A DNA stretch of 10,720 bases, from NCBI GenBank assembly GCA_049965975.1, contig JBMFVN010000024.1, positions 1 to 10,720 on the forward strand, read 5' to 3'. Source of the stretch: JAGDXZ01 sp049965975 (GTDB lineage: Archaea > Micrarchaeota > Micrarchaeia > Micrarchaeales > CABMGC01). Of this stretch, positions 6,602 to 10,720 are shown piece by piece. Positions within the stretch are counted from its first letter, which is position 1. Each line of letters begins with the position of its first letter. The translations under genes and the position numbers were made by a program. The notes under the pieces were generated by a model. That model was not told the origin of the DNA. It saw only the letters and a list, made by a program, of their open reading frames with translations, and made no database searches.

Positions 6602-6621
6602 TTTTTATAGCTTTTTATAGC
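6602..6621 (-). promoter_or_regulatory. Duplicated TATA-like element for the ribosomal operon
   Basis: A 10-base unit (minus strand GCTATAAAAA) occurs twice in tandem 61-80 bases before the uS13 ATG, giving two candidate box A elements and a leader of about 30-40 nt. Another candidate, ATAAATAA, lies at 6584-6591. Which one is used cannot be decided by eye. Confidence 0.5.
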
Positions 6622-6668
6622 TTTTCCTGCTTAGGCTTAGCTCGCATTTCTTTTGCATTGCTAGCGAA

Positions 6669-6743
6669 TGGGCCCGGAGCGATTTGGACGCTCGACCTAC
6701 GGCTTATAAGACCGCCGCTCTAACCAGGCTGAGCTACGAGCCC
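6669..6743 (-). tRNA. tRNA-Ile, anticodon UAU (reads AUA)
   Basis: The minus strand folds as a full 75-nt cloverleaf: acceptor GGGCUCG/CGGGCCC (one U-G), D stem GCUC/GAGC, anticodon stem GCGGU/GCCGU with loop CUUAUAA, a 5-nt variable region, T stem GAGCG/CGCUC, discriminator A73, and no encoded CCA. Anticodon 34-36 is UAU. The only other register (anticodon AUA) would break the stem. The T loop is UCCAAAU, with C at position 55 where U is nearly invariant. The D arm (positions 8-26) is identical to that of the tRNA-Met at 10463-10583. Most archaea read AUA with a CAU tRNA modified to agmatidine; a UAU isoleucine tRNA is known, from memory, in Nanoarchaeum and Korarchaeum. It lies upstream of uS13 on the same strand. 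Confidence 0.9.
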
Positions 6744-6774
6744 AAGAGTATGTTTCTTATTTCTTTATTCATTC

Positions 6775-6786
6775 ATTTATATAAAT
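6775..6786. promoter_or_regulatory. Palindromic TATA element shared by tRNA-Ile (minus) and the Nramp gene (plus)
   Basis: ATTTATATAAAT is a perfect 12-base palindrome and a strong box A in both directions. It is centred 37 bases from the tRNA 5' end and about 75 bases from the Nramp ATG, which predicts a short tRNA leader and an Nramp leader of about 45-50 nt. Confidence 0.6.
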
Positions 6787-6796
6787 TATTCTTTGA

Positions 6797-6826
6797 TGAG
6801 CTGCTGAGGGAGCGAACAGCAGCTTG
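6797..6826 (+). promoter_or_regulatory. Strong hairpin in the 5' leader of the Nramp-like gene
   Basis: AGCTGCTG (6799-6806) pairs perfectly with CAGCAGCT (6817-6824), and two G-U wobbles extend it outward, giving a stem of about 10 bp with a 10-base loop AGGGAGCGAA. It begins close to the predicted transcription start and ends 30 bases before the ATG. As RNA it could modulate translation or stability; as DNA the inverted repeat could bind a metal-responsive repressor. Confidence 0.5.
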
Positions 6827-6855
6827 CACTTTTGTTTGCTTCTGAGCAAGAGGTC

Positions 6856-8043
6856 ATGGCTAAACTAGAGAGATTTTTCAGGATATTCGGGCCTGCTTGG
6901 CTTGTCATGCTTGCTGACATGGATGCCCTCAGCATAATAGGCGCGGCTCAGGTAGGCGCTCTTTTCGACTACGGCCTTGTGTGGCTCATGCTTCTTCTTA
7001 TCATTCCCCTTTATGTTGTTCAAGAAGTCTCAGGGAGGATAGGGGCGGTTACAAGAAAAGGCCTTGGTACAGTGATACGCGAGCATTACAGCAAGAAAAC
7101 GGCCGCGCTTATGTCAGTTCCCATGGCATTGAGCGACGTAATGACTTATGCTGCTGAATACATAGGGATAGCAGTAGGCTTAGACATACTTGGCATTCCG
7201 ATCTATTTGGGCATACCTCTTGCTTACGTGGTCTACTTGGCTATCGTCTACAGAAAAAGCTACAAGTACATACAAGGAATACTTGTCGGCGTTTCAGGAA
7301 TGCTTATGGCTGGCTTGCTGATTACGCTTGTTCTGCGTGGTGTAAAGAACTATCCAATTGTTTACTTCTCTTCAGCTCACGCTTACCTTCTTCTCATCGC
7401 TGCAACCATTGGTGCGGTCATAATGCCTTTCATGCTTTTCTTTCAGGCTTCTGCTACTGCAGAAAACATGAGCGAGCGCGGAAGCGAACCACTGAAAAAA
7501 GTCTTGAGAGAGATGAAAGAAAACACGCTGCTTGGGGCGATTGTTACTGAAATACTAATGGCAGTTGTCGAAATGACCTTTTCAGGAATAGGCGGCGCGG
7601 CAAAACTGTCTACGTTTGCCTCTGCGCAGCAGCTGTCAAAGGTTATGGCTCCTTTTGCAGGCGCATATGCTCCATACATTTTTGGCATCGGCCTTATTGG
7701 CGCTGGCTTCCTCGCTCTGAACGTAGTGGCGCTCGGAAGCGCGTGGGGTCTGGCAGAAGCGCTAAAGATAAAAAGAAAGAAACTAATATACATGTTTGAA
7801 AGCCTGCCGGCAGCAATAGCAGCCATGCTCATGCCTTCGGCATTTCTGATAAACATGGTAATTGCAATGCTTATCGTGTTTGTGCTTGTTTTAATCGGCC
7901 CGTTGATAATACTTGGCTTGCTTGGCAGGGACAAAAAGATAATGCATGCTTATGCCTTGACAAAAAGAGAACAGCTGGTCTACTGGCTGGTTTCGCTTGC
8001 TATAGTTTCTCTGGCAGTAGCAGCCGCGCTAGCATCTCTTTAG
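6856..8043 (+). CDS. Nramp-like divalent metal transporter with altered metal-site motifs
   Basis: A 395-residue polytopic protein with about 10-11 helices. The N-terminal FGPAWLVMLADMDALS and QEVSGRIGAVTRKGLGTVI match the Nramp (SLC11) start. The canonical DPGN of helix 1 is replaced by D23-A-L-S26: the metal-binding Asp is kept and Asn becomes Ser. In helix 6 the usual MPH is M190-P191-F192, with the coordinating Ala187 and Met190 kept but His lost. I recall a bacterial and archaeal Nramp-related branch with a D-x-D-A-x-S signature here, so this is probably that branch and its ion is uncertain. ATG 6856 gives a normal N-terminus; an in-frame TTG at 6832 would add 8 residues. GAGGT lies only one base before the ATG, too close for a normal ribosome site. 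It stands alone, divergent from tRNA-Ile. Confidence 0.85.
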   Translation: MAKLERFFRIFGPAWLVMLADMDALSIIGAAQVGALFDYGLVWLMLLLIIPLYVVQEVSGRIGAVTRKGLGTVIREHYSKKTAALMSVPMALSDVMTYAAEYIGIAVGLDILGIPIYLGIPLAYVVYLAIVYRKSYKYIQGILVGVSGMLMAGLLITLVLRGVKNYPIVYFSSAHAYLLLIAATIGAVIMPFMLFFQASATAENMSERGSEPLKKVLREMKENTLLGAIVTEILMAVVEMTFSGIGGAAKLSTFASAQQLSKVMAPFAGAYAPYIFGIGLIGAGFLALNVVALGSAWGLAEALKIKRKKLIYMFESLPAAIAAMLMPSAFLINMVIAMLIVFVLVLIGPLIILGLLGRDKKIMHAYALTKREQLVYWLVSLAIVSLAVAAALASL

Positions 8044-8066
8044 CTTTTTGTTTGCTTGCTTGTTTG
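8044..8066 (+). terminator. T-rich tract after the Nramp-like gene
   Basis: CTTTTTGTTTGCTTGCTTGT begins at the base after the stop codon. Archaeal RNA polymerase ends on such non-template T tracts without a hairpin. Placement is good, but the T runs are short. Confidence 0.45.
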
Positions 8067-8083
8067 CCGCTTTGATATTGTCA

Positions 8084-8094
8084 ACTTATTTATT
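8084..8094 (+). promoter_or_regulatory. TATA box for the XPF-type nuclease gene
   Basis: ACTTATTTATT is centred about 28 bases before ATG 8117, consistent with a leaderless mRNA. Confidence 0.55.
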
Positions 8095-8116
8095 CCTGTG
8101 CTGAGATAGCATATCA

Positions 8117-8758
8117 ATGGCTAAAATTCTCGTTGACAACAGGGAGCGCAACCTAGAATTGCTGGAAAAGCTTTCAGATCTAGGCTTCGAGATAGAATTT
8201 GCGCAGCTGCCGCTAGCCGATTACATAGTTTCTGATAGGATAGGCATAGAGCGCAAGACTATGCATGATTTTGCAAGCTCTATAATAAACTCCAGGCTTT
8301 TCGACCAGCTTGAGCGTTTAAGCTCTGGCTTTGCAAAGCCTATACTAATTGTAGAAGGCGACGACTCAGAGTTTTTGCTTAACAGCAAAGTCTTGCTTGG
8401 CGCAATGGTCAGCGTCTACCTAGATTACGGCGTGCAGGTCATGCGCTCATCGGGCCCGGAGCAAACTGCAGAGATAATAGCGAAAATAGCAGAGCACGAG
8501 CAGAAGGAAAAGGCGAGGGAGCCGGTATCGGTAGGCATAAAGCGCGCATATACCATTTCTGAGTGGCAGATTCTTGTTCTTAGCTCAATACCAGGAATAG
8601 GCAAGAAGCTTGCCCGCTCGCTAATAACGCATTTCAAGACCGTTAGGGGCGTAGCCACTGCAAGCATAGACGAGCTTATGCAAGTAGAGAAGATAGGAAA
8701 GAAAAAGGCTGAGCTAGTGCACAGGGTCCTAAACGAAGAGTTCAAAGATAGCGAATAG
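8117..8758 (+). CDS. xpf: XPF/Mus81-family structure-specific nuclease (short, no helicase domain)
   Basis: A 213-residue protein with the two domains of short archaeal XPF. The ERCC4 nuclease domain (about 1-130) has VDNRER at 6-11, D35 in PLADY, and the catalytic ERK-x3-D motif as E45-R46-K47...D51. A tandem helix-hairpin-helix DNA-binding domain follows (about 150-208): SSIPGIGKKLA and MQVEKIGKKKA. It is expected to cut branched DNA (flaps, forks, nicked junctions) as a dimer in repair or fork processing. Euryarchaeal Hef has a helicase fused in front; none is present here, so this is the crenarchaeal-style length. Crenarchaeal XPF ends in a PCNA-binding box, but this protein ends NEEFKDSE and shows none, so it may act without the clamp. 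It converges on the DUF373 gene with one base between the stop codons. Confidence 0.93.
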   Translation: MAKILVDNRERNLELLEKLSDLGFEIEFAQLPLADYIVSDRIGIERKTMHDFASSIINSRLFDQLERLSSGFAKPILIVEGDDSEFLLNSKVLLGAMVSVYLDYGVQVMRSSGPEQTAEIIAKIAEHEQKEKAREPVSVGIKRAYTISEWQILVLSSIPGIGKKLARSLITHFKTVRGVATASIDELMQVEKIGKKKAELVHRVLNEEFKDSE

Positions 8759-8759
8759 C

Positions 8760-10004
8760 TTAGCTTATTACTACTCTGTCAGAAACCTCTATGATTCTGT
8801 CTACGTTGTAGACTATTGGATTGCCGAAAGGAGTCTCTACTGTTATGCCTCCGCGCCTCACATCTACCTTAGTAATCTTGCCTATTGTAGTGCCAAGCTC
8901 GTTTATCACTATCTTGTTGTTTAGGTTTCTCTTCTTCAAAGCCCTTTTCTTAAGCATTAGTGCAGTCTCGTTTATGCCTACGCCTATGGCTATTGCAAGC
9001 AAGGTAAACAAGATGAATTGGCTGAAGTATATCTGGCCTATTATCCAGGCATCTAGCGAGTAGATAAGTACCCAAACTATGATTGTGGAGCCAGCATATA
9101 TGCCATATTTGTAGTTTCTGAATAGGTATTTTCTGCTTCTTACTTCAAGGACCCTGCCTATAAGGTATAGGAACAACATTACAGGAAGCAAAAGCAGGAA
9201 GCCTTCTATCGCGTAGGCAAATGCCAGCGCCGGACCGCTGCCGTTTGAAATGTAATAGGCATAGTTGCTTGCAGATATTATCATGCTTACAATGAAGAAT
9301 ATCAGTGCGCTCAAGTAAAACACAAAGCTCATGCGCTCTATGCTGAATCCGAAGCCCCTGAACGATTCCAGCATTGCGTCTTCGAGCCCAAAGCCCTTTA
9401 TGAGCAAATAAGCGCCGATTATCGCCACAGGCGCCTGCCAGCCAAGGTTGAGAGCGTAGCTTATTGCAAACATGAGAAGTATTATTGCAGGTATGCCGAA
9501 GACTATTCTGGCATAATGAGGCTCTTCAAGCTTCTTGAGAAGCGTCACATATGTATTTTCCAGGTTTTCGCTCTGCCTTACTCTTACATTAACCACGCTG
9601 TTTACCTTGAGTCTAGATTCTATAATTGGCAAAGCCCTTTCGTCGCTTGCCCCGTCGCTTACGAATATGCAGGCATCAGGCTTGTATTGCTGTATTACCT
9701 GGTCTAGCTGCTTAGCAAGCTCCCTGTCCGCTGCATAGCCCAGGCTCTCTGCGCCTGTTATTGCTGCTATGCTTACAGTATATTCCTCTTTCTTGAGCTC
9801 GTCATACGTTTTTACAGCCTTGAACATGGTATTGGCATCGGTGTCTTCAGGGTCTGCAAGCGACAGCTGTATCGCGCCATTCAGCACCTGCACCCTGCCA
9901 AGCAAAGGCCCGTTTATCTTCGTCTTAGTATAAAGGTCGTTGTCTATATCTACTACGAGGACAAGAAGCCTTTCAGACTTTTCAGCGTTTTTGAGCCCCT
10001 GCAT
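8760..10004 (-). CDS. DUF373 family membrane protein
   Basis: A 414-residue protein matching the archaeal DUF373 family as I remember it; function unknown. A soluble N-terminal domain (1-165) carries conserved acidic motifs: VVDIDNDL (17-24), ADPEDTDAN (50-58), ITG (82-84), VSDGASDE (115-122), then RVRQSENLENTY (141-152). This acid-rich, Rossmann-like layout suggests a metal or nucleotide site. About six membrane helices follow (roughly 167-186, 191-206, 226-247, 258-284, 303-318, 327-348). The last 50 residues (about 363-414, GKITKVDVRRGGITVETPFG) look like a small beta-barrel resembling the one after the helices of mechanosensitive-channel-type proteins; that likeness is only a visual impression. 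ATG 10004 is supported by a TATA element about 27 bases upstream. It is monocistronic, with the XPF gene convergent. Confidence 0.85.
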   Translation of the reverse strand: MQGLKNAEKSERLLVLVVDIDNDLYTKTKINGPLLGRVQVLNGAIQLSLADPEDTDANTMFKAVKTYDELKKEEYTVSIAAITGAESLGYAADRELAKQLDQVIQQYKPDACIFVSDGASDERALPIIESRLKVNSVVNVRVRQSENLENTYVTLLKKLEEPHYARIVFGIPAIILLMFAISYALNLGWQAPVAIIGAYLLIKGFGLEDAMLESFRGFGFSIERMSFVFYLSALIFFIVSMIISASNYAYYISNGSGPALAFAYAIEGFLLLLPVMLFLYLIGRVLEVRSRKYLFRNYKYGIYAGSTIIVWVLIYSLDAWIIGQIYFSQFILFTLLAIAIGVGINETALMLKKRALKKRNLNNKIVINELGTTIGKITKVDVRRGGITVETPFGNPIVYNVDRIIEVSDRVVIS

Positions 10005-10024
10005 GATTGTTTTATAACATAGCC

Positions 10025-10037
10025 AATATTTAATAAT
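10025..10037 (-). promoter_or_regulatory. TATA box for the DUF373 gene
   Basis: The minus strand reads ATTATTAAATATT, centred about 27 bases before ATG 10004, implying a leaderless mRNA. A copy of the same AT-rich text lies inverted at 10110-10120. Confidence 0.55.
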
Positions 10038-10129
10038 TATACTTTAACAACGCGAGCATGAAAACACACACAATTTATGAGTGACATGAGAGCGAACCGC
10101 TGCCAAGGTTATAATTATTAGCTGAAGTT

Positions 10130-10414
10130 TCATTGTTTTCTTTTCCAGCTGTTCAGCAAAAGCCATTCGATAGTGTCGTAATGGTAAAGCAGCATGAGTA
10201 CAAGTATTAGCACTATTGTTACAGCAACTTCTATGCTTAGCCCGATAGTAAGCCAGAAATTCAACGAACTTGAGCCCCTGCTCGGCAGCTTTTGCCTCAC
10301 TGAGATGAAATTGTCTATTGCTACTGCTATGTCGAGAAAGAGCGATCCATAGGCTATGCCGTCAAGGAGCCTCTTTATCTTTCTTATCTGTTTTAGCCTT
10401 TTGTAGTGGAGCAT
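10130..10414 (-). CDS. Small two-helix membrane protein, function unknown
   Basis: I do not recognise a family. The 94 residues comprise a strongly basic N-terminus (MLHYKRLKQIRKIKR), a first hydrophobic helix at about 19-37, a polar turn with basic residues (about 38-50), a second helix at about 52-77, and a C-terminal WKRKQ. The basic N- and C-termini predict both ends in the cytosol. ATG 10414 lies about 29 bases after a TATA element (10437-10448), so leaderless expression is likely. It sits between tRNA-Met and the DUF373 gene on the same strand. The coding call depends on helix composition and promoter placement; the gene at 773 has the same layout but no obvious sequence likeness. Confidence 0.6.
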   Translation of the reverse strand: MLHYKRLKQIRKIKRLLDGIAYGSLFLDIAVAIDNFISVRQKLPSRGSSSLNFWLTIGLSIEVAVTIVLILVLMLLYHYDTIEWLLLNSWKRKQ

Positions 10415-10436
10415 GCTGTCTTTTTGCTGACAAAAG

Positions 10437-10448
10437 CTTAAATAAAAT
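10437..10448 (-). promoter_or_regulatory. TATA box for the 94-residue protein gene
   Basis: The minus strand reads ATTTTATTTAAG, about 29 bases before ATG 10414 and about 15 bases beyond the end of tRNA-Met. The same T-rich text could also end the tRNA transcript. Confidence 0.5.
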
Positions 10449-10462
10449 TTTGTTTAGCTTTG

Positions 10463-10583
10463 TGGCGGGGGAGTGATTTGAACCCTCGGCCTCTAGATAT
10501 CTCAGCTAATCATTGCAATCGCTCATCACTCATTATGCTGAGCATATGAGTCTAGCGCTCTAACCAGGCTGAGCTACCCCGCC
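10463..10583 (-). tRNA. tRNA-Met (elongator, CAU) with a 46-nt intron
   Basis: Exons at 10583-10545 and 10498-10463 fold as a 75-nt cloverleaf: acceptor GGCGGGG/CCCCGCC, D stem GCUC/GAGC, anticodon stem CUAGA/UCUAG, loop CUCAUAA, T loop UUCAAAU, discriminator A, no encoded CCA. The CAU anticodon, G1-C72 pair and archaeal elongator-like loop argue for elongator Met rather than initiator. Because a UAU isoleucine tRNA is present, this CAU tRNA need not be the AUA-reading Ile2. The T stem GAGGG/CACUC has a G52-A62 mismatch. The intron sits at the canonical 37/38 site. Confidence 0.92.
10499..10544 (-). other. tRNA-Met intron with bulge-helix-bulge splice motif
   Basis: The 46-nt intron follows A37. 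The precursor forms a textbook hBHBh' motif: anticodon stem CUAGA/UCUAG, 3-nt bulge AUA at the 3' site, 4-bp central helix CUCA (positions 32-35) with UGAG, 3-nt bulge UAU at the 5' site, then a short helix GCU/AGC. Cleavage in each bulge after the second base rejoins CUCAUA to A38. Confidence 0.88.
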
Positions 10584-10606
10584 AGTTATAAATGTTTACG
10601 AGTATG

Positions 10607-10616
10607 TATATAAAAA
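10607..10616. promoter_or_regulatory. Shared TATA element between divergent tRNA-Met and tRNA-His
   Basis: TATATAAAAA on the plus strand (TTTTTATATA on the minus) is centred about 28 bases from the tRNA-Met 5' end and about 38 bases from tRNA-His. The Met spacing would start transcription at the mature 5' end; His would need about 10 nt of leader removed. A second candidate for Met is CATTTATAAC at 10584-10593. Confidence 0.5.
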
Positions 10617-10648
10617 TTGTGCTGCAAATAGAAGAGTGAATGGTGAAT

Positions 10649-10720
10649 GGCCTTGTTGGTGTAACGGCCGCATGAAGGGCTGTGGACCCTCAGGACCGGG
10701 TCCGACTCCCGGACAAGGCC
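10649..10720 (+). tRNA. tRNA-His, anticodon GUG
   Basis: A 72-nt cloverleaf ending at the last base of the window. G-1 is encoded and pairs with C73, the histidine identity pair. Acceptor GCCUUGU/ACAAGGC is perfect. The anticodon loop is CUGUGGA (anticodon GUG). The T stem CCGGG/CCCGG is perfect with loop UCCGACU, so position 55 is C instead of U, as in tRNA-Ile above. The D stem GUGU/GCAU contains two wobble pairs, the anticodon stem AAGGG/CCCUC has an A27-C43 mismatch, and the variable region is only 4 nt. The encoded 3' CCA, if any, is beyond the window. Confidence 0.92.

Noticed and set aside
7443..7934. Minus-strand open frame of 163 codons inside the Nramp-like gene
   Set aside because: The transporter on the plus strand has clear family motifs. 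The antisense frame is long only because of codon composition and has no promoter-like start.
8050..8067. TTTGCTTGCTTGTTTGC tract as a possible repeat array
   Set aside because: Imperfect short T/G/C text best explained as a T-rich transcription end; no longer repeat unit.
6807..10104. Shared GAGCGAAC word in the Nramp leader (about 6809-6816) and downstream of the 94-residue gene (about 10089-10097)
   Set aside because: An 8-base match with different flanks; too short to call a family of elements.
10031..10120. 11-base inverted repeat TAATAATTATA (10031-10041) and TATAATTATTA (10110-10120)
   Set aside because: Only A/T bases and close to TATA sequences; expected by composition, so not called as a mobile-element end.

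Overview
The window is archaeal chromosome. The evidence is a leftward archaeal-type 23S rRNA 5' end, a uS13-uS4-uS11 ribosomal cluster, DUF2070 and DUF373 membrane proteins (archaeal families), a tRNA-Met whose intron folds a bulge-helix-bulge motif, and TATA boxes 25-35 bases before many starts, implying leaderless mRNAs. Three things suggest a reduced DPANN-type archaeon (Micrarchaeota/Parvarchaeota-like): no 16S gene upstream of the 23S, a ribosomal operon that stops after uS11, and a tRNA-Ile with anticodon UAU. That placement is inference; no marker was aligned.

Layout. 1-497: 23S rRNA 5' part, minus strand, with its own leader and TATA element (498-754). 773-1096: orphan two-helix membrane protein. 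1270-4803: plus-strand run of a cis-prenyl diphosphate synthase (uppS), a DUF2070 membrane protein and a dolichol/phytol-kinase-family protein. This looks like a polyprenyl-phosphate carrier unit with DUF2070 as the uncharacterised partner. 4844-6541: minus-strand uS11, uS4, uS13 (transcribed uS13 to uS11), preceded by tRNA-Ile(UAU) at 6669-6743. 6775-6786: a palindromic TATA element between that tRNA and a plus-strand Nramp-like transporter (6856-8043), whose leader has a strong hairpin. 8117-8758: short XPF-type nuclease, converging with one base between stop codons on a DUF373 membrane protein (8760-10004, minus). 10130-10414: another small two-helix protein (minus). 10463-10583: intron-bearing tRNA-Met(CAU) (minus). 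10649-10720: tRNA-His(GUG) (plus), ending at the window edge.

How the parts fit. The uppS and dolichol-kinase genes flank DUF2070 on one strand. Together they would make and phosphorylate the lipid that carries glycans for archaeal N-glycosylation, and the orphan protein just upstream has two N-X-T sequons in its predicted outside loop. The most unusual signals are in the tRNAs: a UAU isoleucine anticodon where most archaea use an agmatidine-modified CAU, C instead of the near-invariant U55 in two of three tRNAs, and a mispaired T stem in the third. No mobile element, CRISPR array or phage gene was seen.
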